Below are positions 11,029 to 20,524 of a stretch of DNA of 64,000 bases, piece by piece. Under the pieces are notes generated by a model that saw nothing but the letters and a program-made list of their open reading frames with translations, searched no databases and was not told where the DNA came from. Position numbers and translations under genes: made by a program. Within the stretch, counting starts at the first letter, position 1, and the number at the start of each line of letters is the position of its first letter. Origin of the DNA: CAVOOW01 sp963697675 (GTDB lineage Bacteria > Actinomycetota > Actinomycetes > JACCUZ01); the NCBI GenBank assembly GCA_963697675.1, contig CAVOOW010000006.1, positions 62,001 through 126,000 of the forward strand, in the 5' to 3' direction.

Positions 11029-12398
11029 TGCGCTTGAGTGACCAGTCCCAGCCGGGGAGGCCGAGCTGCTGAGCCTGCTTCTTCACGTCCTCGTCGTAGA
11101 GCTTCGCGCCGCTCTCGGCGGTGCGGATGCCCGAGCCGACCTCGATGAGGATCTGCTCCAGGGTCGGGCCCTTGATCGGCGAGAGGAACTCCAGCGCCGG
11201 GCTGGCCGCGCCGGCCTTCTCGAAGTACGGCACGACTGTCCTGCACGGCCGGCGGCACGTCCGCGGGCAGCGTGCAGCCCTTGACCAGGTACGGACCCGT
11301 CGGCGGCGCTGCCTCGGTCTTGTTGAGCGCGTCGCAGCCTGCGGGGGTCGCGATGAAGCCGAGGAACTTCTTCGCCGCCGCCAGCTTGTCACCCTTGGTC
11401 GACGTCGGGATGTAGACACCGGCCGGGTACCACGTGGTCAGGCCGTTCGTCGCGGCGTCGTCACCGGGCAGCGCGAAGAAGCCGACGTCGTTGACCTCGT
11501 CCGGGGTGTTGGCAACGATCGCTGGGACGACAGCGGTCAGCATCGGGTACTGCGCGCCCGTCACCGGTCGGCGACCTTCTTCAGCGCCTCGGCGTTCGTT
11601 GGTCGACGCGAAGTCCTTGTTCAAGTAGCCCGCGTCACGGACCTCCTGCAGACGCTCGAAGCTCTTCAGCGCGGCGGGGTCGGTCGCGTACTTCTTCTTC
11701 CCGGCGGTGTACTGCTCGGCGAAGTCCGGCTCGGCCGCGGCCACGTTGTGGAAGTCCCCCAGCACGAACAGCTGCGAGGTCCAGGTGTCCGTCCGGTAGG
11801 ACTGGATCACCGGCGCGACACCGGACGGCCTTGATCTTCTTGTTGTTGGCCATGAACTCGGCCCAGGTCTTCGGCACCGACAGCCCGAGCTTGTCGAAGA
11901 TCGGCTTGTTGTAGAGAACGCCACCACCAAAAGCGGTCCCGAACGGGAACGCCATACTTGTCGCTCCCCGCCGTGACCACCGGGGGAAGAAGCGCGTCCT
12001 CGACGTTGGACATGAACTTCTCGTCGGTCAGCGGGACGAGGTTGGTCTTCGGGTTGATCGCCTGGAACAGCGAGCCGGAGTTGTACATGAAGACGTCGGT
12101 CATGTCGCCGGTCGACAGGCGGGTCTTGATGATGTTGTCGCCGTCGGCCCCACCGGGCGAGTCTCGACCTTGACCGTGATGTCCGGGTTCTTCGCGGTGA
12201 AGGCCTTCGCCAACGCATTCCCCGATCGCGACGGAGGCGGCGCCGTTGTCGACGAGGAACGACAGCGAGACCTTGCCACCGCCGCCGCTGCTGTCGCTCG
12301 GAGCCGCCGAGGTCGCCGGCACTGCATCCGGCCAGCGCAAGAGCACCCGCCACAACAGCCATCAGCGCCCGTGCGTGGTGCGACTTGCTGGATCTCAT
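11028..12398 (-). pseudogene. Sugar ABC transporter substrate-binding lipoprotein (several frameshifts)
   Basis: Extracellular solute-binding protein family 1. The N-terminus (ATG 12398, GGAGG upstream) is a lipoprotein signal: MRSSKSHHARALMAVVAGAL then LALAGC with the lipidated Cys near residue 24. In-frame pieces include KVSLSFLVDNGAASVAIG, IIKTRLSTGDMTDVFMYNSG, MAFPFGTAFGGGVLYNKPIF, WTSQLFVLGDFHN, TWYPAGVYIPTSTKGDKLAA and FLGFIATPAGCDALNKT. The C-terminus near DEDVKKQAQQLGLPGWDW reaches the stem-loop; the true stop is not visible because of a frame break, so the 11028 end is approximate. At 12305 removing one base joins GDLGGS to DSSGGGGK. First gene of the rhamnose operon; likely ligand is rhamnose or a rhamnoside (context). 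Confidence 0.82.
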
Positions 12399-12453
12399 TC
12401 AGACCTCCAGACGAGAGCTGACCATCCACATGATCAGACGGGGAACCGTTAAC

Positions 12454-12480
12454 TTGAATCGATCAATTGAATCGATTCAG
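12454..12480 (-). promoter_or_regulatory. LacI-type operator of the rhamnose operon
   Basis: TGAATCGATTCA at 12468-12479 is a perfect 12-bp palindrome with central CG, and a degenerate copy (TTGAATCGATCAA, 12454-12466) overlaps it. The core differs by one base from the sites in front of the GH78 rhamnosidase (15635-15646) and the lacI gene (18199-18210). Shape and position, just downstream of the predicted start of transcription, fit repression by a LacI-family regulator, probably the one encoded at 18235. Confidence 0.75.
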
Positions 12481-12494
12481 TTGCGGTTTCGAGA

Positions 12495-12523
12495 AAGATA
12501 GAGGCCCCCGGAGGGCACGTCAA
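12495..12523 (-). promoter_or_regulatory. Sigma-70-type promoter of the rhamnose operon
   Basis: On the minus strand TTGACG (12523-12518) and TATCTT (12500-12495) are 17 bp apart, upstream of the binding-protein gene and immediately before the LacI-type operator. The remaining gap to the GH78 gene (12524-12805) shows no gene; it contains a loose stem (CTGCCCC near 12670 with GGGGCAG near 12710) that could end GH78 transcription. Confidence 0.6.
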
Positions 12524-12805
12524 GACCCTGAGCGGAATTGCCGGGATGTTTCGTCGACCAAGCCGCCGGTGACGCTGGTCGCGGCTGGCTGGCTCAGCTG
12601 CCCGCTCGCCGAGCAAGCGACGGCTCGACTCGGAGCGCCGCGGGGACATCGAGAACTTTCATGGCCACCTGCCCCGAGGTCGTCAAAGCAACCATGCCGG
12701 GGTCTGGGGCAGAGCGTCCCTGGTCGCGCTCGCAGAAAAACGTACACCCGGGATCAGCGCGAGGTCGATAACGAAAACGCAGTCGTTCGAGGACGATCAA
12801 CTCCC

Positions 12806-15619
12806 TCAGCGGGCTGCCGGCGACAGCAGCCCGTCGAGCCTCTCGTGCAGGATCTTGCTGCCCGGGAGGAAGCCGCCCTTCACGATCGAGTCGACCAGCT
12901 GGCCGGCCGGCGCGTCGAGGTCCGACCGCAGTCGCCCCGCCACCGTTGCCTCGTCCAGGTCGACGCCGGGTTCGGCCGCTGCCGCGACGACCGACGCCCA
13001 GGCGGCGGCGTTGTCGAGGACGTCACGTACCGTCGCATGGGCCGCCAACGGTGCGGATGCCGTGCTCGGATCGGCCACATCCCACTCGTGACGACCGTGG
13101 CCCACCCGCTCCGGCTGGTCGGCGCCGGGCACATGGACGGTCGCCGTGCTGCCGACAGGCACCTGAACGTCCAGGGTCAGTCGCCCGCCTGCGCGCTCCC
13201 AGGACACCGATGCTTCGCCGTACGGCGTCAGGTGGCGGGCCGACGCGGCGGTCAACCCACCGCCCGGCAACGGTCGCACCTCGATCTCCCGATAGCCCGG
13301 CCCGGTCGGAGCCAGCCCGGCGACGGTTCGGTGCATCCAGTCGGCGACGGCGCCCAGGGCGTAGTGGTTGAACGACGTCATCTCGCCGGGGTTGATGCTG
13401 CCGTCCGGCAGCATGCTGTCCCAGCGCTCCCACACGGTGGTCGCGCCCATGCTGACCGAGTAGAGCCAGGACGGGCAGCCGGTCTGCAACAGCAGGCGAT
13501 AGGCCAGGTCCACCTCGCCGGCGGCGGTCAAGGCATCGGTCATCAACGGCGTGCCGACGAAGCCCGTGCTGATGCGGAAGCCCGAGGTCCGCACCAGGTC
13601 GGCCAGCCGCCGCCCAGCCCGAGCGCGCTGTGACTCCGTCGGCAACAGCGCCCATTCCAGAGCGAGGGCGTAGGCAGTCGGTGCGTCGCTCAGCACGCGA
13701 CCACCCGCGGTGACATATTCACCGGCGAAGGCGTCGCGCACCTCGGCCGCGAGGGCTTCGTAGTCCTTGGCGATGTCCATGTCCCCGACGACCTCGGCGG
13801 CGAGCGCGACCACCTCGGCCGATCGGGCCAGGTGCGCTGTGGCGATGACATCAGGGTCGGCCTGCGCCCCGGCCGGATCGTCCGGCGGTGCCGTCGGGTC
13901 GAGCCAGTCGCCGAACTGGAAACCACCGCTCCAGAGCCGGTCGGCGCCGGCGAGCCCGGCGATGCGGTCGACCCACCCGCACATGCTCGGCAGCTGGCGG
14001 GCCAGCAGCGCGGCATCGCCGGTGCGCTGATAGACCACCCACGGCACGACGACGGCGGCGTCGCCCCACGCCGCGGCTGCCGGGCCAGCGTTCCCGATCA
14101 CGTCGGGCACGACGAAGGGCACCGAACCGTCCGGCTCCTGCTCGGCAGCGAGGTCGGCCAGCCACGAGGTGAGAAAGCCGGCGCTGTCGAACAGGAAGCT
14201 GGCGGTGGGCGAGAACACCTGGATGTCGCCGGTCCAACCGAGTCGTTCGTCCCGCTGCGGGCAGTCGGTCGGCACGTCGAGGAAGTTCCCCCGCATGCCC
14301 CACACGACGTTCTCGTGGAACCTGTCGAGAAGTGCGTCCGACGAGCGGAACCAGCCGGTTCGACGCAGATCGGAGCCCATCACCATGGCCTCGATGTCCT
14401 CGGCACGGAGGTCTGGCACACCCGATATCTCCACGTAGCGGAAACCGTGGAAGGTCAGCCTCGACTCGAGCACCTCTTCGGCGCCGCCGGCGAGCACGTA
14501 GGAGTCGGTGGCCTTCGCCGTGCGGAGCGGCCGGATGCCCAGCTCGCCATCCTCGAGCACTTCGGCGTGACGAACGACAACCTCATCGCCGGCTGCTCGC
14601 CCACGGACGCGGAGCCGGACCGAGCCGACCAGGTTCTGGCCGAAGTCGACCAGAGTCGCACCCGACGGCGAGGAGAACACATTGACGGCCGGGAGGATCT
14701 CCGTGACTCGCACGGGTGGCCCGTCCGGAGCCACCAGGCGAGACAGGTCTCCCGGCACGATCTCGACGGCACTTGCCGAGGTCTCGTCAACGCCGGCCCG
14801 GCTTCGCAGGTCGGTGCGCTGACCGTCATAGAGGTCATCGGAGATCACGCCGCTCTCCCGTGCGGACCAGGACTCGTCCGTCGCGACGGTTTGGACGGTG
14901 CCGTCAGCAGTGGTGACCTCCAGCTGAGCCAGCAGGGCCAGGCGGTCGCCGTATTTCGCGCGCCCGCCCTGGAACCCGAGCCGCCCGCGATACCAGCCGT
15001 TGCCCAGCAGCACCTCGATCTCGTTCTGGCCGACGGCAAGCAGATCCGTGACGTCGTAGGTCTGATAGCGGAGCCGGTGTGAGTACGAGGTCCAGCCAGG
15101 AGCAAGAACGTGGTCACCGACAGGTCGGCCATTGATGGTGGCCTCGTACACGCCGTGCGCCGTCGCGTAAAGCCTTGCGCTGACGGTGTCGGACGGGAGG
15201 TCGAACGTGGTGCGCAGAAGCGGTGCGGGCATCTCCATGCCGGCCAGCTCGACCGGGCTGACAAAGCGGGCCGTCCAGTCGTCGACGCTGAGCAGGCCGG
15301 CTGCCACAGCGGCCGGCTGGCTCCAGTCACTCCACTCGGCGTCACCTCTCACTCGCACGCGAACCTCGGCGGTTTCGCGTGAGTGCAACGGCTCGGCCGG
15401 CCAGGGTACGAGGACCTGCTCGCGACTCTCGACAACGACCGATTGCGTTGGAGTCCCCGCGCGAACGAGCTCGATCTCGTACGCCGTCTGCTCGAAGCCC
15501 GGCTCCGCTTCCGGGATCACCCAGGAGAGCCGGGGCGCCGGCGTTCCGACTCCGAGCAGCGTCCCGTGGTCGGTGTGATGCTCGAAGCGGACTGCCGTGG
15601 GAGCGGCGGCGTGTGGCAT
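12806..15619 (-). CDS. Alpha-L-rhamnosidase, GH78
   Basis: 937 residues; hydrolyses terminal alpha-L-rhamnose from rhamnosides such as flavonoid glycosides or pectin side chains. Start ATG 15619 (MPHAAAPTAVRFEHH) has GGAGGAG directly upstream. Domain order as in the family: N-terminal beta domains with LGVGTPAPRLSWVI and VYEATINGRPVGDHVLAPGWTSY-type region (about residues 1-300), concanavalin-like domain, (alpha/alpha)6 barrel with DVPTDCPQRDERLGWTGD carrying the acidic catalytic residues, TTVWERWDSMLPDG, INPGEMTSFNHYALGAVADW with the second catalytic Glu, and a beta C-terminal domain. No signal peptide, so it is probably cytoplasmic and acts on imported rhamnosides. The frame is intact. A LacI-type operator lies 16 bp upstream of the ATG. 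Confidence 0.95.
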   Translation of the reverse strand: MPHAAAPTAVRFEHHTDHGTLLGVGTPAPRLSWVIPEAEPGFEQTAYEIELVRAGTPTQSVVVESREQVLVPWPAEPLHSRETAEVRVRVRGDAEWSDWSQPAAVAAGLLSVDDWTARFVSPVELAGMEMPAPLLRTTFDLPSDTVSARLYATAHGVYEATINGRPVGDHVLAPGWTSYSHRLRYQTYDVTDLLAVGQNEIEVLLGNGWYRGRLGFQGGRAKYGDRLALLAQLEVTTADGTVQTVATDESWSARESGVISDDLYDGQRTDLRSRAGVDETSASAVEIVPGDLSRLVAPDGPPVRVTEILPAVNVFSSPSGATLVDFGQNLVGSVRLRVRGRAAGDEVVVRHAEVLEDGELGIRPLRTAKATDSYVLAGGAEEVLESRLTFHGFRYVEISGVPDLRAEDIEAMVMGSDLRRTGWFRSSDALLDRFHENVVWGMRGNFLDVPTDCPQRDERLGWTGDIQVFSPTASFLFDSAGFLTSWLADLAAEQEPDGSVPFVVPDVIGNAGPAAAAWGDAAVVVPWVVYQRTGDAALLARQLPSMCGWVDRIAGLAGADRLWSGGFQFGDWLDPTAPPDDPAGAQADPDVIATAHLARSAEVVALAAEVVGDMDIAKDYEALAAEVRDAFAGEYVTAGGRVLSDAPTAYALALEWALLPTESQRARAGRRLADLVRTSGFRISTGFVGTPLMTDALTAAGEVDLAYRLLLQTGCPSWLYSVSMGATTVWERWDSMLPDGSINPGEMTSFNHYALGAVADWMHRTVAGLAPTGPGYREIEVRPLPGGGLTAASARHLTPYGEASVSWERAGGRLTLDVQVPVGSTATVHVPGADQPERVGHGRHEWDVADPSTASAPLAAHATVRDVLDNAAAWASVVAAAAEPGVDLDEATVAGRLRSDLDAPAGQLVDSIVKGGFLPGSKILHERLDGLLSPAAR

Positions 15620-15634
15620 GCTCTCCTCCAAAGA

Positions 15635-15685
15635 TGAATCGGTTCAGTTTTGGCTGATCCTCGTGACTGAACGCCTCCCCGTCAA
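15635..15685 (-). promoter_or_regulatory. Promoter and LacI-type operator for the GH78 gene
   Basis: The 12-bp box TGAATCGGTTCA is at 15635-15646, inside a 17-base stretch identical to the one before the lacI gene. On the minus strand TTGACG (15685-15680) and GAGGAT (15662-15657) are 17 bp apart, and the box starts 11 bases after the -10. The same geometry as at the rhamnose operon supports repression. The site sits in the divergent gap with the GH3 gene at 15817 and may affect both. Confidence 0.65.
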
Positions 15686-15816
15686 GTTCGTCTCAGTGTT
15701 GGAGGGGTGTGATCCGGTCGGCGCATGCTGGGCGGCCGAGCAAGTTTCCGGCACGATCAAGATGTGCGCCATGGCATTGGCGCCGTGACAGCCGACTTCA
15801 GCAACGAGGGGCGCTC

Positions 15817-18099
15817 GTGACGACCATCCCGTTCAGAGACACGTCTCTGTCGCTCGACGAACGCCTCGATGACCTTCTCTCCCGGATGTCGCTCGTGGAG
15901 AAGGTCGGGCAGATGCTGCAGCTCGACGCGCGAGGTGACCTGGTCGACGCGGTCGCCACGAAAGGGGCTGGATCGATCCTGCACGCGTCACCGGCCCGGT
16001 TGCTCGAGGCGATCGACTTGGCATCGAGAACACGGCTGTCCATCCCTCTGCTGACGGCGGACGACTGCATCCACGGCCACTCGTTCTGGCCGGGTGCGAC
16101 CATCTTCCCCACGCAGCTGGGGATGGCGTGTTCCTGGGACGCCGCGCTGATCGAGCGGGCGGCCCGGGTCGCGGCGGTGGAGGTTTCCACGACCGGGATC
16201 CATTGGACGTTCTCCCCGGTGCTGTGCATCGCCCGCGACCTGCGCTGGGGCCGGGTCGACGAGACGTTCGGCGAGGACCCGTTCCTGATCGGCGAGTTCG
16301 GCATGGCGATGGTCCGCGGATATCAGGGTGCGGGCCTGGACGACCCGACGGCGATCCTGGCCTGCGCGAAGCACTTCGCCGGCTACTCCGAGACACAAGG
16401 TGGCCGTGACGCCAGCGAAGCAGACATCAGCCGGCGCAAGCTTCGCTCCTGGTTCCTGCCGCCCTTCGAGCGGGCGGCCCGGGAGGGCTGTCGGACTTTC
16501 ATGCTGGGCTACCAGGCCATGGATGGCGTGCCCATCACCGCGAACAATTGGCTGCTCAACGAGGTGCTGAAGGGCGAGTGGGGGTTCACCGGGACACTGG
16601 TCACGGACTGGGACAACGTCGGACGCATGGTGTGGGAGCAGCATGTCTGCGCGGATCATGTCGAGGCGGCCGCCGTCGCGGTCCGCGCGGGCAACGACCT
16701 GGTGATGACCACACCGCAGTTCTTCGAGGGCGCGTTGGAGGCAGTCTCGCGGGGTCTGCTGGACGAGGGTGACATCGATGCCGCAGTCCGCCGAGTGCTG
16801 CGCCTGAAGTTCGAACTGGGTCTGTTCGAGAACCCGCGCGCACCCGACCCTGCCCGTCAGAATGACGTGATCGGCTGCGCTGAGCACTCGGCCCTCAACT
16901 TGGAGATGGCCCGTCGGTCGATCGTGCTGCTGCGCAACAACGGGACGCTGCCCCTTGACGGCGGACTCACCGCGGGCGCCGATGGCCGCGCAGTGTCGGT
17001 CGGACCGGCGCGGACCATCGCGGTGATCGGCCCGAACGCGGACGACCCGCAGGCCAACCTCGGCGACTGGGCCGGCGCGTCCGGTCAGGTGAACTGGATG
17101 ACCGAGGGGCACCCGCGAGAAACGGTCGAGACCGTGCTCGACGGGTTCCGCGCCGTCGTTCCCGCGTCATGGACGGTCACTTACGCGCGAGGCACCGACA
17201 TCGAGGTGCTGGTGCCGGATCCGACCGGTGAACGCTTCCCCGACGGTCAGCCCAGGCCGCCGGTCTTCGCCCCGGCCCCGGTGGACCCGGTCCTGCTGGC
17301 CGAGGCCGTCGCCGCCGCAGAGGCGGCGGACTTCGTCGTTGCCGTTCTCGGCGACACGGTCGCCCTCACCGGCGAAGCCTGCTCCACTGCCACGCTCGAG
17401 CTCCAGGGCGGGCAGAGAGCACTGCTCGACGCGTTGGTCGCCACCGAGACTCCGGTGTTCGTCGTGCTGGTGCACTCCAAACCATCAGTGCTGCCCGACT
17501 CGGCGCTCGATGCGGCCGCGCTGATCGAGTGCTTCAACCCAGGCATGAGGGGCGGACGGGCCGTCGCGGAGCTCGCTCTGGGCCTGATCGAGCCGACCGG
17601 GCGACTGCCCATCTCGGTCCCCCGGCATGTCGGCCAGCAACCCACGTACTACAACCAGATCCGTGGCCAGCACGGCGATCGCTACGTCGACCTGCCGCAG
17701 GACCCGTTGTTCGTCTTCGGTGAAGGCCTGAGCTATTCGACCGTCCGATATTCGGACCTCACGGTGCGCGACAGTGTGGTCGCTCCGGACGGCGTCGTCC
17801 GCGCCGAGGTCACGCTGACGAATGTGGGAGCACGACGCGCCCTCGAGACGGTCCAGGCCTACGTCAGCGACCTCGTCACCAGCGTGACGTGGGCGGAAAA
17901 GGAGCTCAAGGCCTACCGGCAGGTCGAGGTCGCTGCCGGTGAGACGGTGCGTGTGGAGCTCGTCGTGCCGGCAGCGTCGTGTTCGCTGGTGACTGCCGAC
18001 GGGCAACGTGTCGTCGAGCCCGGACGGTTCGACCTCCTCGTGGGGCCTAGCTCACGACCATCCGACCTGCTGAGAGCCGGCTTCACGATCGGAAGCTGA
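15817..18099 (+). CDS. GH3 family beta-glycosidase
   Basis: About 760 residues, family 3 glycoside hydrolase, closer to the 760-residue BglX/xylosidase-like group than to the two GH3 genes at the operon end. Start GTG 15817 is preferred: GAGGGG lies 6 bases upstream, and the sequence before it is not GH3-like. Seen: MLQLDARGDLVDA, LTADDCIHGHSFWPGATIFP, RDLRWGRVDETFGEDPFL, CAKHFAGYSETQGGRDASEA, TGTLVTDWDNVGRM with the nucleophile Asp, and the C-terminal PLFVFGEGLSYSTVRYSDL and Fn3-like region. No signal peptide. Divergent from GH78 with a shared control region, so it likely works on the same substrates, removing the glucose left after rhamnose is cut off (inference). Confidence 0.92.
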   Translation: MTTIPFRDTSLSLDERLDDLLSRMSLVEKVGQMLQLDARGDLVDAVATKGAGSILHASPARLLEAIDLASRTRLSIPLLTADDCIHGHSFWPGATIFPTQLGMACSWDAALIERAARVAAVEVSTTGIHWTFSPVLCIARDLRWGRVDETFGEDPFLIGEFGMAMVRGYQGAGLDDPTAILACAKHFAGYSETQGGRDASEADISRRKLRSWFLPPFERAAREGCRTFMLGYQAMDGVPITANNWLLNEVLKGEWGFTGTLVTDWDNVGRMVWEQHVCADHVEAAAVAVRAGNDLVMTTPQFFEGALEAVSRGLLDEGDIDAAVRRVLRLKFELGLFENPRAPDPARQNDVIGCAEHSALNLEMARRSIVLLRNNGTLPLDGGLTAGADGRAVSVGPARTIAVIGPNADDPQANLGDWAGASGQVNWMTEGHPRETVETVLDGFRAVVPASWTVTYARGTDIEVLVPDPTGERFPDGQPRPPVFAPAPVDPVLLAEAVAAAEAADFVVAVLGDTVALTGEACSTATLELQGGQRALLDALVATETPVFVVLVHSKPSVLPDSALDAAALIECFNPGMRGGRAVAELALGLIEPTGRLPISVPRHVGQQPTYYNQIRGQHGDRYVDLPQDPLFVFGEGLSYSTVRYSDLTVRDSVVAPDGVVRAEVTLTNVGARRALETVQAYVSDLVTSVTWAEKELKAYRQVEVAAGETVRVELVVPAASCSLVTADGQRVVEPGRFDLLVGPSSRPSDLLRAGFTIGS

Positions 18100-18181
18100 G
18101 AGGCCGGCGATCAGCCGGATCATCCGAACCGGTGTACGTCATAGTGACACGGTAGAGACAGGGCGGAGTACGGGCCAGTGG

Positions 18182-18210
18182 CATACTCTGCTCCGGGATG
18201 AATCGGTTCA
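18182..18210 (+). promoter_or_regulatory. -10 element and LacI-type operator of the regulator gene
   Basis: TGAATCGGTTCA at 18199-18210 repeats the operator found before GH78. CATACT at 18182-18187 is a fair -10 and ends 11 bases before the box, the same spacing as at the GH78 promoter; no good -35 is seen. The position, 25 bases before the ATG, suggests the regulator represses itself. Confidence 0.6.
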
Positions 18211-18234
18211 GTTCTGACCAGCGAGCGGAGCGCG

Positions 18235-19320
18235 ATGGCAGTCACCAGCATCAAGGAAGTTGCGCGCCGGGCCGGGGTCTCCGTGGGCACCGTGAGCAAC
18301 GTGCTCAACCGTCCCGACATGGTCGCTCCGGCGCGGCGTCAGCGCGTCCTTGACGTCATCGACGAACTTGGTTTCGTCCGCAACGAGTCGGCGCGGCAGC
18401 TGCGAGCCGGTCGCAGCCGCACCATCGGCATGGTCGTGATCGACGTGGCCAACCCGTTCTTCACCGACGTCGCCCGTGGCGCGGAATCGGTCACGGACGA
18501 CAACAACTCGATGTTGATGCTCTGCAGCTCAGGCGAGGACCGCAAACGAGAGTTCCGGCACCTCGAGATGCTCGAGCAGCTGCGCGTCCTGGGCATCCTC
18601 ATCACACCGGTCGACGCGAACGACCCGCTGATCGACGAGATCGCGAGCCGTGGCACTCCGGTGGTCCTCGTGGACAGCCGGTCGAAAGGCCGCAAGCGCT
18701 GTTCGGTCGGCGTCAATGACGTCCTTGGCGGCCGGTTGGCAGTTGAGCACCTGCTCGCCAAGGGACACCGCCGGATCGCATTCGTCGGTGGACCCTTCTC
18801 CCTCCGCCAGGTCACTGAACGCCACCAAGGCGCGCGCGACGCCATCGCCGATCATCCTGGCGCTCCCCCCGCGGTGCTCTCGCTCGTCGAGACACCGAGT
18901 CTCACCGTGGCAGCCGGCCGAGCGGCCGCGGTCACGATCGCCGAGCTGCCGGCGGGCCGGCGCCCGACGGCTGCCTTCTGCGGCAACGACCTGGTCGCAC
19001 TCGGCGTTCTGCAGGAGATGACCCGGCGTGGCCTGCGGATCCCCGAGGACCTCGCCCTGGTCGGCTACGACGACATCGAGTTCGCCGGTGCCGCCGCCGT
19101 CCCGTTGACCTCCGTACGCCAGCCTCGCGAGGCGCTCGGCCGCACGGCGGGGCAGCTGCTCCTGGAGGAAGTCGACGACGGCGCGGGTCATCGGCACCGT
19201 CACGTCGTCTTCGACCCGGAGCTCGTGATCCGCGACTCGAGCTCGCTGCACATCAGGCGCCGCTCGGTGGCTCCGACGGGGAAGGCCAAGCGAGCGACTA
19301 CGGCGGCTGCGAAAGGGTAG
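18235..19320 (+). CDS. LacI-family transcriptional regulator (probable rhamnoside-utilisation repressor)
   Basis: 361 residues. The N-terminal helix-turn-helix TSIKEVARRAGVSVGTVSNVLNR is textbook LacI (residues 4-26), followed by the hinge RQLRAGRSRTIGMVV and a periplasmic-binding-protein-like effector domain with NPFFTDVARGAE, GGRLAVEHLLAKGHRRIAFVGG, PTAAFCGNDLVALGVLQEM and LVGYDDIEFA. The Lys/Arg-rich tail (PTGKAKRATTAAAKG) is an extension. ATG 18235 follows GCGGAGCG. A copy of the operator found before the rhamnose operon and GH78 sits in its own promoter. The effector is probably L-rhamnose or a derivative (inference from target genes). Confidence 0.9.
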   Translation: MAVTSIKEVARRAGVSVGTVSNVLNRPDMVAPARRQRVLDVIDELGFVRNESARQLRAGRSRTIGMVVIDVANPFFTDVARGAESVTDDNNSMLMLCSSGEDRKREFRHLEMLEQLRVLGILITPVDANDPLIDEIASRGTPVVLVDSRSKGRKRCSVGVNDVLGGRLAVEHLLAKGHRRIAFVGGPFSLRQVTERHQGARDAIADHPGAPPAVLSLVETPSLTVAAGRAAAVTIAELPAGRRPTAAFCGNDLVALGVLQEMTRRGLRIPEDLALVGYDDIEFAGAAAVPLTSVRQPREALGRTAGQLLLEEVDDGAGHRHRHVVFDPELVIRDSSSLHIRRRSVAPTGKAKRATTAAAKG

Positions 19321-19384
19321 GAAGCGCAAGGCGCCGTCTTGGGCGCTCGCACGCACGAAGACAACCACCACGAAGGAGAACCCC

Positions 19385-20420
19385 GTGCACTACCGCACCT
19401 TGGGTCACAGCGGATGCGCCGTGTCGGCCCTGGCACTCGGAACGATGACCTTCGGCCGCGAGACCGAGGAGTCGGACTCCCACGACCAGATCGACCGCTT
19501 TCTCGACGCCGGCGGCAACCTGATCGACACCGCCGACGTCTACACCGACGGCGCGAGCGAGGAGATCATCGGGCGCTGGCTGTCGAAGAAGCAGCCGCAC
19601 GATCGCGACCGCATCGTGCTGGCCACCAAGGGACGCTTCCCGATGGGCGACGGTCCCAATGACGTCGGACTCTCCCGCCGTCACCTCGCCTCGGCGCTGG
19701 ACGCTTCACTGCGACGGCTCAACGTGGAACGCGTCGACCTCTACCAGGTGCATGCGTACGACCCGTATACGCCGCTGGAGGAGACGCTGCGCTTCGTCGA
19801 CGACGCGGTGCGCGCCGGCAAGGTGCACTACTTCGGACTGTCCAACTTCACCGGCTGGCAGCTGCAGCGCGCGGTCGACCTCGCCGAGTTCCGCGGCCTG
19901 GTGCCGTCCCGTCACGCTGCAGCCGCAGTACAACCTGCTGGCCCGCGAGATCGAGTGGGAGGTCGTGCCGGCGGCGTCGGCGAACGGGCTCGGGTTGCTG
20001 CCGTGGTCCCCGCTCGGCGGCGGGTGGCTGACCGGCAAGTACAGCCGCGAGGAGGCGCCCACGGGTGCGACGCGGCTGGGCGAGAACCCCGACCGCGGTG
20101 TCGAGGCGTACGGCCGCCGCAGCAGCAGCGAACGCACCTGGGACGTCGTCGACGCCGTACGGGCGATCGCCGACGAGCGCAATGCCACGATGGCGCAGGT
20201 CGCGCTGGCCTGGTTGCTGGCCCGGCCCGCCGTGACCTCGGTCATCCTCGGCGCCCGGACCCTCGAGCAGCTCGACGACAACCTGGGATCGGTCCACGTG
20301 ACGTTGTCGACCGACGACATCGCCCGGCTCGACGCCGCCAGCGACCCCGGCGCTGCCGACTATCCCTACGGCGGCCCGGGCACCGAGCAGCGCAGCCGCA
20401 ACATCGCCGGCGGCCGCTGA
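19385..20420 (+). CDS. Aldo/keto reductase (one frameshift near 19910)
   Basis: About 345 residues, NADPH-dependent oxidoreductase of the AKR superfamily, TIM barrel, cytosolic. Start GTG 19385 with GAAGGAG upstream gives MHYRTLGHSGCAVSALALGT. Seen: GNLIDTADVYTDGASEEIIG (catalytic Asp and Tyr), VLATKGRFPMG (Lys), VDLYQVHAYDPYTPLEE (His), YFGLSNFTGWQL, and after the break QPQYNLLAREIEWEVVPA, LPWSPLGGGWLTGKY, VTSVILGARTLEQLDDNLG. At 19910 dropping one base turns LVPSRHAAAA into LVP-PVTLQPQYNLL, which is clearly correct. It lies 64 bp after lacI in the same direction and may be co-transcribed; the substrate could be a sugar or lactaldehyde, which sequence does not decide. Confidence 0.85.
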
Positions 20421-20446
20421 CTCATCCGGAGAGCGTCAACGCTCAC

Positions 20447-20514
20447 CAAGATCGCTCCCGTCGTGCACAGATTCCGCATGGATGCGGAATCTGTGCACCG
20501 TCGGAGCGATCTTG
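20447..20514. terminator. Long hairpin between convergent genes
   Basis: Inverted repeat with 33-base arms (20447-20479 and 20482-20514), three mismatches and a 2-base loop. The inner 16 pairs, around TGCACAGATTCCGCAT, are perfect. It lies between the aldo/keto reductase and marR stops, so it can end transcription from both sides. Confidence 0.75.
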
Positions 20515-20524
20515 AACTTCCGGG

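Noticed and set aside
9208..12398. True pseudogenisation of the sugar importer
   Set aside because: Breaks I resolved are one-base insertions with conserved residues on both sides and no accompanying stop or deletion pattern; error is likelier, though not proven.
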